A stretch of DNA of 64,000 nucleotides, from contig OY282504.1 of NCBI GenBank assembly GCA_958295605.1, positions 41,687,133 through 41,751,132 of the forward strand, given 5' to 3'. Under the pieces are notes generated by a model. The model saw nothing but the letters and a program-made list of their open reading frames with translations. It did no database searches and was not told where the DNA came from. This document shows, piece after piece, positions 9,718 to 21,330 of the stretch. Source of the DNA: Ajuga chamaepitys. Its lineage: Eukaryota > Streptophyta > Magnoliopsida > Lamiales > Lamiaceae. How positions within the stretch are numbered: position 1 is the stretch's first letter; every line of letters begins with the position of its first letter. Position numbers and translations under genes: made by a program.

Positions 9718-10841
9718 ATGAAGAAGTCTAAAGTGAAATCCATGACGACCCTCAAAGAGAAAATCGCCAACCTAGCAAGTCACGTCAAATGGCTCATCAA
9801 ACATGTCTAAGAGCAAGACGATTTGATGACTTAGCTAATGAAGAAAGGAGATGATCTTGATATAAGTCACCTGATCCAGAAACACGATGAAGATGAGATG
9901 CACATGAAGTAATGTCCAAGTGAGCCAGAAAATACTTCACCCAAAATGTTGCAAGTCTCATTGAATGAAATGATTTCTGCATATCAGTTGAAGGAGCTCA
10001 TCTTAGAAACTATCAACGATAAGTTTGATGGGAGCTCCAAGATTTCGTCAACTTATACTAAGCATACACTACAAATATTAGCGGCTTGAAGATTCTTTCC
10101 AACTACCAACCTCCAAAATCTCCACAATTTGATGGCAAAGGTAACCCAAACCAACATGTAGCCCACTTAATAGAAATCTTCAATGATGCTTGAACATATG
10201 CAGATCACTTGGTGATGCAGTTCGTCCGTTCTCTGAAAGGAAACATGTTTATCTAGTTCACTAAATTGTGGGTGAATTCAATAGACAAATGGGAGCAATC
10301 GGAGAAAGGATTTCCCAATTGCTTCTTGACGGATGGTCAGCGTGCTCGAGCTCACACCAACTGAAAAAGAGTTTGTCACACTGCAAGAAGAAATTGTCCA
10401 AAGTCTCTACCATTGAGATGTGCATTAAAGGAATGCAATGAAATCTTCGCTATGTCATTCAAGCTATTCAACCATAATCCTTTAGGTTGTGTTTGGATGA
10501 ATGGATTTGAAATGCATAGATTTAGAACCAATGGATTTCAAAACCACTCAAGATAGAGGGGATTTGAAATCCACTTAAATCCTTCAAAAGAAAAGCTCAA
10601 AATGAAATCATGAATTTCCAAATCCATAGTAATCCAAACAACAACAATGAAATTGAGACTATGAATTTAAAATTCATCTCAAATGCTTCCATCCAAATGC
10701 AAGCTTGAAGAGTTGACTAATCGAGCTCATGATATGGAGTTGAGTATGATTATAAATGGAGTTGATGGTTCACCAGTTCAAGAGCTTCAAGAAGAAGAAG
10801 GGGCCAAAGCTTCTACCAACACTCCAAGCGAAGAAAACTAA
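9718..10841 (+). pseudogene. Tat-type gag remnant
   Basis: An ATG at 9718 opens MKKSKVKSMTTLKEKIANLA, which soon meets a stop. Homology then runs through several frames. The best part is near 10105-10330: YQPPKSPQFDGKGNPNQHVAHL, then ADHLVMQFVRSLKGN, then NSIDKWEQ, the usual order of the Tat/Ogre gag domain. A KGMQ..LRYVIQ block follows near 10430. The gag resumes after a MITE (10488-10705) with LEELTNRAHDMELSMI and ends at a stop at 10841. Multiple stops and the MITE make it non-functional. In an intact element this protein would form the RNA-packaging shell. Confidence 0.7.
10488..10705. mobile_element. MITE inserted in gag
   Basis: About 218 bp with inverted ends: left GGTTGTGTTTGGATGAATGG, right (reverse complement) GCTTGCATTTGGATGGAAGC, and the inner GGATTTGAAATG-type block is mirrored too. 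It separates two parts of one gag frame. A relative with similar ends lies at 59029-59212. Superfamily not determined; no clear target duplication. Confidence 0.65.
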
Positions 10842-10844
10842 ATC

Positions 10845-11395
10845 ATGCAACGCTCCTTAATACGGGCCTAAATTGTCTATAATACTCCTAGATACAAGCC
10901 AAAACTATCTAAGTCCCTCAAATCAAATTAAGATCAAGACTTTTTTATATGAGTTTAAAAGGTCTCCAAATTTAAACCAGGACTCATTGACACGAGTTTA
11001 AAAGGTCTACAACTCAAATTCAAATCAAAACTCCCTGACACAAGTTTATAGGGTCTATAAATCAATCAAATCAAGTCTTCTTGGCATGAGATTAAAAGAT
11101 CTACAAATTAAATTTAAATTAAAGTACTCATTGATACGATTATAAACTACCTAAATTCAAAATCCACATTGAAGGACTCCTTGATACGAGTATAACTATC
11201 TAAAAATCAAATTACATACTGAAGAACTCCTTAATACAAGTATAAACTATCTAAATCCAAATATAAATGAAGACTCCTCAATAAATTATCTCTTAAATAC
11301 AATTACAAATCTATATGAAGACCTCGTTGATATGAGCATCAACATCCTATCAAATCAAAATGAAGGCTCCTTGATATGAGTATAAACTATCTATA
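10845..11395. repeat. Degenerate tandem repeat of the Tat 3' region
   Basis: Roughly 50-65 bp units built on ACTCCTTGATACGAGTATAA..CTATCTAAAT repeat about nine times with strong drift. A minus-strand counterpart (..CTCGTATC..) occurs at 61010-61215 in the other Tat element. Confidence 0.7.
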
Positions 11396-11920
11396 CATTT
11401 TGAAGAAGCCCTGGAAATGGTTTTGAGACTTATTCACTCCAATACATGTTGCTCATGAACAAGCCTCGAGAGGGCATTCATAGATACGTATATTTTGTAT
11501 CTGATCAGAAGCCACCATATATCAAAATCTTGCAGATATTATTAAATTAAATTATATTAATTTAGTAATTATAAAAAATATGATAATAGATATCAAATCA
11601 TGGTAGATCAATTAGAAAATCTCTATGTTAATATGTTGCACAAATGATTAAATTAAATATTATTTATTTGATAATATATATGAGATCATGAGGACCAATC
11701 GAATTGCTGCATTCTACTCCATATATATCAAGATTATCCACCCAACAATTACAAATAAGGTCTGATTTTCCACCAAAGGTCACAACATAACTCCAAGGAG
11801 TGACACTCATGTGCATAAGATGCACATTAGTGTTAATGTACACCTTGTGGGCTCCACTTATGATTTTCGCGCGCGTGATATATATATATATATTAAGGTG
11901 TGTTTGGAATCACAAAACAG

Positions 11921-11989
11921 GCGCTAGCTTAGTTGGTAAAGGCGCGGCATTGTACCCTTCATTGCGCGGGTTCGAATCTTAACAGCACC
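11921..11989 (+). other. tRNA-like sequence, plus strand
   Basis: An A-box-like TAGCTTAGTTGG (11925-11936) and a B-box GGTTCGAATC (11969-11978) have tRNA spacing, between GCGC and GCACC ends. The anticodon and acceptor stems do not pair well, so this is a tRNA relic or SINE head rather than a working tRNA gene. Confidence 0.6.
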
Positions 11990-11991
11990 TT

Positions 11992-12790
11992 TTTATTTTT
12001 CACCAACAGTATATTCAAATTCCGAGCATAGTATATGTTATAAAGCCTGACAGTATATTTAATATTTCGATGTAGTATACTTATTTTTCACCAACAGTAT
12101 ATTCAAATTCCGAGCATAGTATATGTTATAAAGCCTGACAGTATATTTAATATTTCGATGTAGTATACATATTTTTCACCAACTGTATATTCAAATTCCA
12201 AGCATAGTATATGTTATAAAGCCTGACAGTATATTTAATATTTCGATGTAGTATACGTTATGTTGCATGACAGTATACGTTGTTCCTTTTTATTTTTCAC
12301 CAGCAGTATATTCAAATTTCGAGCATAATATATGTTATGATGCCTAACAGTATATTTAATATTTCGATGTAGTATACGTTATGTTGCATGAGAGTATACG
12401 TTGTTTTAGTTAAGTTTTGTTTTATACTGCGAAATATTTATTTTTTCCTACTTACAATACTCACAGTATATTTAATATTTCGATACAGTATACGTTATGA
12501 TGCCTGACAGTATACGTTGTTTTAGTTAATTTTTATTTTATACTGCGAATTTTTTTTTTCCAACTTACAATACTCACAATATATTTATTATTTCGATACA
12601 GTATACGTTGTGATGCCTGACAGTATATGTTGTTTTAGTTAATTTTTGTTTCATACTGCGAAATATTTATTTTTTCCAACTTACAATACTCACAGTATAT
12701 TTAATATTTCGATATGGTGTATATTATGATGTATGACAGTATAGGTTTGGTTAGATTAATTTTTCTTGTATATTGTACAATATTTATGTT
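11992..12790. repeat. CAGTATA tandem array
   Basis: The first three units are nearly identical with an 88-bp period (starting about 11993, 12081 and 12169): TTTTTCACCAACAGTATATT and CAGTATATTTAATATTTCG within each. The array then changes to drifting units of about 110-120 bp that keep CAGTATA, TTTCGAT and TATACTGCGAAATATTTA. Confidence 0.85.
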
Positions 12791-12951
12791 TCGAACTTAC
12801 AATACAATTATTGTTGCGTTATTAAAAAACTTAATAATACAATTTATAATTTTTTCCAGACTCACAGGCTAAAAGATAGAGCAAAAAAAAAAAAAAAAAG
12901 AAGAAGGAAAAGGAAAAAAAACTGAAGGAAGAAGGAAAAAATATGCAAACA

Positions 12952-13015
12952 GAATTGAACCATTGACCTCAAGGTTGAGATATTTAAGACTGCATTAAGT
13001 ACCACCAGACCACTT
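12952..13015 (-). other. tRNA-like sequence, minus strand
   Basis: On the minus strand an A-box-like TGGTCTGGTGGT is followed, at tRNA spacing, by a B-box-like GGTTCAATTC. It points toward the plus-strand tRNA-like sequence at 11921, so the two converge on the tandem array. Confidence 0.5.
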
Positions 13016-13640
13016 GTTTTTAGTGTTCAACAAACAGGCCATTAAGTATATAACATGCTCTCGCGAAAAAATATTAATATAATAATAATTGCCCGGTAAC
13101 CGCGGGAATTTTTGGGGCTGAACCGGTGGGCCCCACAAGGTGTACAATAACACTATGGTGCATCCTATGGACCCAAGTTTTTGCCAACTCGAAGAAGAAA
13201 TTGAAGAAATTCCAGAGCAAAGACAAAATCTCTCCGAGGCGCTCTTCGGCAACCATCAAAATTTCCAGCGTTCCTTGAGAGAAACCACCACAAATCAATG
13301 TGTGATTTGGGACTAAGGTGTTAAACCCTCCAATCAACATTTTCAAGTTAGGTTTTCGAAGGTGTTCTTCGGTGTACGTCATGTTCTTCGAGGCTATTAT
13401 CAAATATTCATCCAAGAATATCATTTAATTCAAAATCAAGCTTTTGAGCCTTTAAATTAATGTTATTCAAATTCATGTCCAGAACCAGAGAGGATCAAAG
13501 TCAACTCCGAGTTTGAAGATGTCAAGTTATTGAAGAGAAGAATCAGAGGAATATTAGAGATTGAAATTTGAAACCCCCGTTGTAAATTTTATATGTTCGA
13601 TCTGAAAATGCATATATGTACATACTTTTTTGTGTTCATT

Positions 13641-14159
13641 GAATTAAATTTTATATATGATTATTTTTTATTTTGAAAATATTTAACTTCAACAATAAAC
13701 GTAACATTTTCATTTTTTGCATGAAAATCATTTCAGTAACAGTATGTCTCTAGAAGTTTTCCCTTAATTAAAGTTGAATTGTTACTATTGTTTTACGTGA
13801 TTCCCCCTCTAATATAAAGCTCCCTTATAGTAACACAATTCCTAGAATTTATCCAAAATCCAATGATGATTGTGATATGGGCGATATGTGATCACCCTCA
13901 ACAACAATTAATATGAATTTGAACAATGTGAAATATATCTGGCAAAGAGTCCCCCGTTTGTCACAGGTTCGAATGAGACTCCTGCTCCTAGGATATACGA
14001 GGTATTTGCAAAATAGAGTTGGGAGGTCCGACATAGACACTCTCACACTCAAGTGAGCGATCTTACTCAATTAAGAGAAAATTCATACTTCCTATTATAG
14101 TAAGAGTGTAAAGGTTTTTTAAAATTGAACGAGGTGTGTATTTATACTTCCAATTATAG
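13641..14159. other. AT-rich intergenic sequence
   Basis: I see no gene here. An internal echo (CTTCC..ATTATAGT near 14088 and 14148) and a B-box-like GGTTCGAAT near 13970 are not enough to assign it. Confidence 0.4.
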
Positions 14160-15594
14160 TCTTATTACCAAGCTACCTAGTTTTGCCACGTGGACAGTAT
14201 GACTCTGCTGCATGGTGCTTTTGTCAGGTAGTACCACCATTTTCTGAGAAAGGAGGCGGCGGTTATGTACCTTCTGGCAGAGAGTGTGTGACTATTCGGC
14301 TCTATGAATCCAGGGCTCAATGCCTCATGACTGTCTTCAGATCTCATATCTAGATCTAGGTACAAAGGATTGGAGTCTCTCAATTCCATATAGGCTACTT
14401 CAACTCTGGGACCTCCAGGACTGAGCGTCCAAATCCGACCGTCTTCTTTCTTATGCCCTCCATGGCCGGCTTAGGGACACCGAGTTATTCACAAATTCTG
14501 ATATGCAAGCTGTTCACGGCTCAGGGCTCTGCAGTCTCTTGAGGGTTAAGACTTCGCTCTAGATTAAATTCAGGGCTAAGTGAGCCACATCTCTTTCTGA
14601 GTTGGTATCACGGGACGCAACCCTTTTGTTATTCGGGCCGTCGTATTTTCACGCAGCGGAACATTTCTCGTGCAGCCACAAAGACTCTTGTAGCCTTCGT
14701 CCGGCCTTCTACCTTCATCGAGTCTCATGATGACCCGTTGCTTAGTTGTCGCACACCGTGCACACTAGCATAAGCATTGGAATGCATCCCTGCACCGCGT
14801 CTTGCGCAAGCACTCGCTTATCCTCAATGATCACCTTCGCCGAGGGATGTGGGGTAGCACGCTTTGTGTGTCTCAGCCTTTGTCCACAACTAGCTAGCAC
14901 ACTAGCTCCGCATCGCCGACCATCGTATGTCCTTTTGGCCCATTCGTGATGGCATCGAAGCACTCGTGCTTCTCCTCGGGGCTAAGGATCGCTCGCACAC
15001 CCACAGCGCAATTCCTCGTGCTCGTCACCCACTCGGAGTGTCCTAGGAGATGTACCTAAGGCGCCTCGTAAGTGCCTCTCCCGAGACTAGCAACATCGCG
15101 GACCTTGGCTTAGATAATGTGCCATCAACACATATACACCCGATAGTGTACTCCCGACACTCGGCATAACCTTCCGACACTTACCACAATTCTACCTGCA
15201 ATGCGGTGTTTCCACGCAACCGCATGTCTCAAGCCAATAGTCTCTCGCTGCATGCCTAGAACCGATAGGCAATGCTTACTAGTCAATTCACGAGGCCTCA
15301 AGACATATGTTTCGATCACTCATCCGGCCTAGAGGTGGTACCCGATACCCGACGTGTCCCTAACTGTCCAGCAGTAACCTCGCAGCCTGCGGGAGTGCCC
15401 AACGTGATCGTCCCACACTGCTCGACAGATTCCCAACTCGTTTGAGAACTACGAACATCCTTAGAATGCCCTTAGCTGGCCCCTAGAGGTCCCCTCTTAC
15501 CCCTAGGGCGGTTGCACGATAGCACGGGAAGGAACGACTATTTGCCCACCGTCGCTCAAATGAGCATGTCCCCTTTATAATACCCTTAAAGAAA
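14160..15594. other. GC-rich unassigned repeat, left part
   Basis: The base composition is sharply richer in G+C than its surroundings and CpG sites are frequent. No protein homology was found in any frame. TTGGTATCA at 14604 resembles a copia-type primer site, and a TATA-like ATTATAAAGGGG lies on the minus strand near 15575, so retrotransposon LTR or leader sequence is possible. It is continuous with 21331-21840 once the Helitron is removed. Confidence 0.4.
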
Positions 15595-16699
15595 CTAGCA
15601 ATACGCACATGCGTTGCACGTGGTCACTATTTTGTTACTATTATAAATGCTATTTAATAAAAAAGACTAATTCAAACATAAAATAATTGTACTTTGGTGT
15701 GGTGGTATTAGTCGTTCATTCTAATAAAATCCAATATAGTAATTTATCATTAAAATATATATACACAACTTCTTAGATTATTGAGTGCAAGAACAAAAGG
15801 AAAATGGATTTGATCGATTGAACAAACACAATTTAAAATCAAAAGAAAAAATTTAAATAGTTTTAGTCTTAACAAAACAAATTATAAAATGTTAAAAGAT
15901 TCATAAAAATAAAATACCATTATATAATGTATGATTTTTTTGTTTTACAAAATTTTCTATTTATATATAAAGTCTGATGTATTTTGATTATTATTAACTC
16001 AATACACATAGACTCAACATTACTAATATATAAGGAATAAAGTCATATGATGATTGAATAGACGGTGTAATTCTAAAGGTATAACTTTTTATATTTTATC
16101 ACCAAATCACTGGCATTTAAACAAAAAATACAAGCCCGTTCATCTCATTACTTCATCAGCTAACATCCATAAGTACATTATTTGTTAGATACACGCAAAA
16201 ATATTAAGTCTAACGTATTATTTCTATAATTTCTTTAATTAATAGTTATTATCTCAACATACATATGTACATAAAATTCTTTGCATACTTTAGTTGAGGA
16301 AAAACTTCCTGCAACTTGTATTATGGTCCAACATCTAACTTTTGTTATGAAATATTTTTAATTTTTTATTCTTATTAGTAAGTATATTCTTTTAGTATAA
16401 TTTACTTATTGGTTTAAGATTGCTTATTTCAATTTCCCTTAATCATTTCTTCAATTCTAAGTCGAAATTTGAAAATTATGTGTGATTTATACTAATACAT
16501 AATTATAAAATAAATGATGTTTCCTTAAATGGATAGTGTCTCATAATCTTCAATCAAGATACATGCTACAAAATATATGTAAATATAACAAACATTTTTT
16601 GAAGTTTAATTTTTTTTTCTTATATATCTCTTTAATTTCGTGTTTAGTTTTAGTGAAAAACTCCCAATCTTCGCATATTGCACATTAATTCATTTAATT

Positions 16700-16700
<1 letters not shown>

Positions 16701-16731
<31 letters not shown>

Positions 16732-16742
16732 CGCGCGCGCGC
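16701..16742. repeat. Compound microsatellite TA-TG-CG
   Basis: (AT)5, then (GT)10, then (GC)5-6 run without a break: 42 bp of strict purine-pyrimidine alternation with a stepwise composition gradient. Confidence 0.95.
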
Positions 16743-16824
16743 ATGTTTAAACTATTTCAATTATGTTTCTCTCATTTTATATTTTTATTTGGGTCATGCC
16801 GTACTTTATTTGGGATGTAGTGTA

Positions 16825-16849
16825 ATGTGCCCCGTCCGCTGGGGCACAT
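16825..16849. other. GC stem-loop
   Basis: ATGTGCCCC and GGGGCACAT pair around a 7-base loop, within AT-rich DNA inside the Helitron. It could be a terminator-like or replication-related structure, or the end of a small element; its role is unknown. Confidence 0.6.
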
Positions 16850-16861
16850 CCACGGCTGGTA

Positions 16862-17157
16862 AAAAGGTATTTTGTATAAGGATGTAGTAGGGTAGGATGT
16901 GTAAAATGATGTCAAATCAATAGGTATTGAGATGATAAGTAATGATAAAAAAGTGTATTAGAAATTGTAAAATGTGTATTGGGAATTGTAAAAAGTTATG
17001 TAGGGTGTTAGGTAATGATAAAAAAGTGTATTGGAAATTGTAAAAGGTGATGTAGATAATGATTGGATGATTATGTAATGATGAAAATGTGTTAGAGTTG
17101 GATGGAAATTGGCTGGGCGATCCGGATTGACGATCCATAAAGTGAAATACCTTTAGG
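16862..17157. mobile_element. Small MITE
   Basis: The ends share inverted AAAGGTATTT / AAATACCTTT, and inside are repeated TGTATTGG(A)AATTGTAAAA and TGATAAAAAAGTG blocks. It has no coding capacity. Superfamily is not determined. Confidence 0.5.
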
Positions 17158-19066
17158 TTGAGTCATCCCACATCCGGTTGGCAACAACCTAGTTCAAATA
17201 TCCCCTAACATTCACATGTTACTATCTTCATTTTTTTGCTTGTTTTGATTTGATTATCCGATAGTGACTAACATAGTACAATTTTTATCCTTTCACATAG
17301 ACAACTTAATTATTTGTTATTTCTTTATAGTTGTTTTATTTTCTTTATTATACTTTATAATTTTATATAGCATAGTAAATAAAATTCTCCAATTAGTATA
17401 ATATTTTTATCGACTTCATAACTTTTTTATGTTATATTTTTAAATAATTTAAAAAATTATGTGTGGTTATTCATGTTCATTAGTTTTCACATTTGTCCTA
17501 TTACTACTTCTATTATAATGCAATAAAATTCTATATCACAGTCTAAATTCCAATTAGTGTAAATCTTACGATTCTTACCTCTCTCTCCAATTTCGGAACA
17601 TAATATTTTTTCCATGATCCCACTAAAATTACATCACTTATTAAAATTATTACATTAGTGAATAGATTTTGTAGGTTTGTAAGATATGTAACTAAAGGTT
17701 AGATATACTTAATTCAGATTGATTCATTGTACAGACCAATAGTATATAAAAATTTACTCGATATGCATTTACAATTATTGTTACTTCTTCATACATATTT
17801 TTTAATACTTTTATTATATAAGCTACTTTTACCACCTTCACCTCATCTTTTTTTCATCTTGAAACCTTTATGTGTAATTGATGACGTTAATGTATAGTTT
17901 CTGAAGTTATTAAAATATGTATATCAATTAATTTTTTCCTCGTTGCAAAGTATACAATGTTAATTATTAAGTATATCAATTTTGTTCATGTTCATTTGAC
18001 AACGCCTTTCACTCTCCAAATTGTAGCTTCTAATGCACCTTTTAGAATTTATTGTTATACTTATTCTTTAAGTTTACAACTCAATCTTACATGTTCTTAG
18101 GGCTGAAAATCAAACCAAACCACTCGATACTTGATTCTAGATCATTCATTTCTTTGTACTAAGTTCTACTAAAGATATCAAATAAGTTTGAAAATACTTT
18201 TATGTTTAATAAAATCATAAGCTCGGCCCGAACTTGATAAGTTAAAAATATTAAACAAGTATAAAAATGTCAAATTTACTACTCAAGCTTGGCTCGTGTT
18301 TGGTTCGATTAAATCTCGTTGAAGCTTGATTCAATTAATAATCAATCAAACTCAAACATAATATTACATGCTCGATAATGTTTCAGACAAGCGTGAACAA
18401 CAGTACGTTCGGCTCGACTCATTTATGACCCTACATGCTCCACATCTTTCTTATCGTGTTCACTATTATGTCACATTTCAATAACTTAAACTTGTTTAGT
18501 CGCAAGTCTTTCTAAACTTACATTATAATTTTTGTCTAACAATCAACTTTTTCTTTTTTCTTTCTTGTTAAGAAATAACCAATTTGCGACCTCATTTTGA
18601 ACCTTTCCTTGTGTATACTAATTAAAGGTCAATAAAATCCAATCAAATATTATTTTATCTTATTCTAGTGTTTAGAAATACTTCTTATTAAGTGTATAGG
18701 TTTCATTTAAAACTCTTGGCTATGAAACTAAAACGATTTTCTACTGTATTAGTCTTTTTTCTCAATATTTCCTCTACTATATTTCCATTTTTTTATTTTT
18801 TTAATATTTATATATATCGAGTTATTAATGCATTTTTTCTCTATTAGTTATGCAATTTCTTTACTTTCATAATTATGTTTTAATTTTTAAATCATTTGGC
18901 CATGTCTTCCACTCTACAAATTGTAGCTTCTAATGCATTTTTAAAAAAAATTATTGTTATATTTATTCTCTAAATTCACCACTCATTCATAGCATGTTCT
19001 ATTTTTTTTTTTCTTTTTTTGTTTACTATTATACAATATTTCAATAACCTTATTTAGAGGGTGTTT

Positions 19067-19673
19067 GGCTAAGCTTATTTTAGACATCTTATAAGCTCCA
19101 ACATCTTATAATTTATTTCAAGAGCTTATAAGATGTAATTTTAAGGAGCTTATAAGTTAACAAAGTGTTTGGATAAAAGAGCTTATAAGCTTGCAACTGA
19201 ATATAGTGATTTAGCTATAAATTTATTGTCTAATTTAAAGTTAATATTAAACACACATTTTGATTAGTGTGTGAAATGTGTGTAGCGTGTGAAGTGTATT
19301 TAGTGTGTGAAATGTGTGAAATGTGTGTAGTATGTACAGTGTGTGAAATGTGTATAGTGTGTGAAATGTATATAGTGTGTATAGTGTGTGAAATGTGTAT
19401 GTAGTGTGTGAATTGTGTGTAGTGTGAGTAAGTGTGTGAAATGTGTGTAGTGTGTGTAGTGTGTGAAATGTGTATAGTGTGTGTAGTGTGTATAGTGTGT
19501 ATAGTGTGTGAAATGTGTGTGTAGTGTGTGAATTGTGTGTAGTGTGAGTAGTGTGTGAATTGTGCGAAATTTGAGTGTAATATTTTTTGGTGTCATATAA
19601 GCTCCTAAACATCTTTTTTTGCCAAACATTTTGCAAGAGCTTATAAGCTCCTAAAAATATTTTAACCCTCTTT
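19067..19673. mobile_element. MITE with TG-rich minisatellite core
   Basis: The left end is GGGTGTTTGGCTAAGCTTAT, followed by AT-rich blocks repeating CTTATAAGCTC and its complement. A tandem core at 19257-19565 is built of GTGTGTGAAATGTGTATA-type units. The right side repeats CTTATAAGCTCCTAAA but lacks a perfect copy of the left terminus. The element at 23483-27652 has the same ends and a complementary CA-rich core. Confidence 0.6.
19257..19565. repeat. TGTG(AAA)TG minisatellite
   Basis: Short units of GTGTGTGAAATGTGTATAGT and variants repeat for about 300 bp. Open frames reading through it (His-Thr-Leu repeats) are by-products of the repeat. Confidence 0.9.
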
Positions 19674-20845
19674 CGAGAGACATTCTCAACTATTACATTA
19701 CAATATTTTGCCTACCCATCAAAATTTTCTTTTTATTTTTTTGTAAAGAAATAATCAATTTTTCCCTCATCATTTTAATTTTTTTAATAGAAGTTATTAC
19801 ATATAATCAAGTTGTACTCATTTTTATTAATAATAACATGTGAGGGTCTCTAATACCATATTATTCTTGTTTTAACTAAGCTTTTAATGTTATTTTTTGT
19901 TAATATATATTGAGTCCTTGTACCTTTATTTACATAAAAAAAGTCGGGATACCTCATTTAGTGATCATTTTTTTGTGCTAACATAAAGAAAAGCACAATA
20001 ACGTAAATATTTTTCAATACAGAATCAATACAAATAACTTCATACTTTCAAAAAATAGTGGAGGATCATGACTTAAAAAAAATTATCGAACTTTTAGATA
20101 TAATTTTTTTTTCATCAACTTAATTTTCGGATATGATCATATTTATCACATCAAATTTGTTTACTATATCTTTTCATCCAAAAAATTTGGATTTTGCATT
20201 ATCTTATATTCCTATATGGCCTCACTTAAATAAATAGTTATCTTCTCGGCTCTTGTTTTGCTTGTATATATGTGATGTGTAAAAGAGCTAATTAAAAGAA
20301 CTTAAATAAAAAGTATTAAAGAAAGAAAATATTTTTATTTTGTCTACCTATATACGTTTTCCTGATTTTATTCTATTAAAAAAATTTAATATATAATCAC
20401 ATATATTAAGACAATTACATTATCATTTATCAAGACACTTCCAGAAATCCAAAGATAGCAATATCAACAAAAAAAGGTCACCCATAAATATGAAGTCCTT
20501 TTTTTTCTTTTGAGAATCACAAATACGAAGTCTTGATTACCCACAAATAATCATTATGCTTTCATAATAGCATACTTATTTTAGATCCATGAACCATGAC
20601 AGACTCCATTAAATTTTCTAGACACCAAATATAAAATAAAAGACTCGACACAATCATCGAATTTCCATTTCAGAACTCATCGGCGTTGCAAGAATTTTAG
20701 TTCTTGAACTTCTCACCATGACAGAAAACAGAAGGCTTTTGAATTCCATCAAAATGGACGACCCCCAATCGAACCATCCACAATTTTAAAATATCCATGA
20801 AGCCTTATCTCGACTTACCCAACCAGCTCAATTGGATGAATTTAA

Positions 20846-20957
20846 GATGTATAAAAATTTATAGTGTATAATCTAAATATAAATAGTAAAAAATTAAACG
20901 TATATAAAAATTTACAGTGTATAATCTAAATATAAATAGTAAAAAAATTAAACGTAT
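20846..20957. repeat. Two-copy tandem duplication
   Basis: A unit of about 56 bp (TATAAAAATTTA..AGTGTATAATCTAAATATAAATAG..) occurs twice in a row with few differences, inside the Helitron. Confidence 0.8.
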
Positions 20958-21330
20958 GTATAATAAAAGTTTTAGGATTATGTCATTAAATTTATCTTTA
21001 TTTTTTTTAGAAAAAAAAAACTTAACAATGTGAATAGTAAAAATATGATAGTTATAATTAAGTAAAGAAACAAAAATTATTTTAAATAACTTAATTACCC
21101 TAAATTATTTTAAATTACTTAATTACTCTTAAATTTAATACTTAGTAAGGATATTACTGACATCAGAAGAAAAGACGAAATAATCCATATTTTAATAGTA
21201 GTAATATTTATATATAATAGGAAACAAAGAAAATTACATTACTAACCCTAAATTAATTAATTTTGAAGGGATAAAATAGATCAAACGAAAATTGGCTGAA
21301 ACTTAAGGCACTTTTATATTAGTGTATAGA

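Larger units (their letters stand above)
11804..13178. mobile_element. Non-autonomous TIR transposon with tRNA-like ends
   Basis: The ends form inverted repeats of about 54 bp (11804-11858 and 13125-13178), sharing TGTACACCTTGTGGG and GATGCAC blocks. Inside, in order: a (TA)n run, a plus-strand tRNA-like sequence, a long AT-rich tandem array, an A/G tract, and a minus-strand tRNA-like sequence. There is no transposase. The superfamily is unclear and no convincing target duplication was seen. It sits in the 3' LTR of the Tat element. Confidence 0.6.
9386..13640 (+). mobile_element. Decayed Tat-type Ty3/gypsy element
   Basis: A 5' LTR tail (9386-9651) and the homologous end of the 3' LTR (13405-13640) are direct repeats sharing ATATTCATCCAAGAATATC and several later blocks. 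Between them lie a primer site, a broken gag, a tandem-repeat 3' region, and a polypurine tract at 11463-11477 starting the 3' LTR. The polypurine-tract segment (11426-11500) matches the minus-strand segment at about 60915-60990, tying it to the element at 60223. No pol genes remain. The older Athila-like LTR pair was inserted into the 5' LTR at 9385/9386. Confidence 0.7.
11463..13640 (+). repeat. Polypurine tract and 3' LTR, split
   Basis: CCTCGAGAGGGCATT (11463-11477) is the polypurine tract; LTR sequence follows from 11478 (ATAGATACG..TTTTGTATC) and resumes at 13179 after a TIR transposon. The two LTR parts sum to about 790 bp, close to the 712 bp LTR of the related element at 60223. Confidence 0.6.
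15595..21330 (-). mobile_element. Non-autonomous Helitron
   Basis: On the minus strand the 5' end is TCTATACACTAATATAAAAG (from 21330), preceded by A. The 3' end, at 15595, is CTAG followed by T, with an adjoining imperfect hairpin-like segment (CGCATGTGCG). Insertion between A and T without duplication, a TC start, a CTRR end and a short terminal hairpin are the Helitron hallmarks. I find no Rep or helicase homology inside, so it depends on another element. Its 5.7 kb interior is AT-rich and holds later MITE insertions (16862-17157, 19067-19673) and simple repeats. Both flanks belong to one GC-rich repeat. Confidence 0.65.

Noticed and set aside
11921..11989. Functional tRNA gene
   Set aside because: The A and B boxes fit but acceptor and anticodon stems do not pair; it repeats as a relic in a transposon.
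13849..14070. SINE or tRNA-like sequence because of GGTTCGAAT near 13970
   Set aside because: No matching A box at the right distance and no A-tail or target duplication.
14600..14625. Copia primer site TTGGTATCA
   Set aside because: Nine bases are too few alone; no LTR end, gag or partner LTR was found near it.
14742..15319. Open frames on both strands in the GC-rich block
   Set aside because: Frames are open because of base composition; none has recognisable homology or a continuous partner.
16917..17138. 73-codon Phe/Leu/Ile-rich frame (membrane-like)
   Set aside because: It lies in an AT-rich MITE with internal repeats; hydrophobicity follows from composition.
19247..19636. 129-codon His-Thr-rich frame
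   Set aside because: It is a translation of the TG-rich minisatellite.
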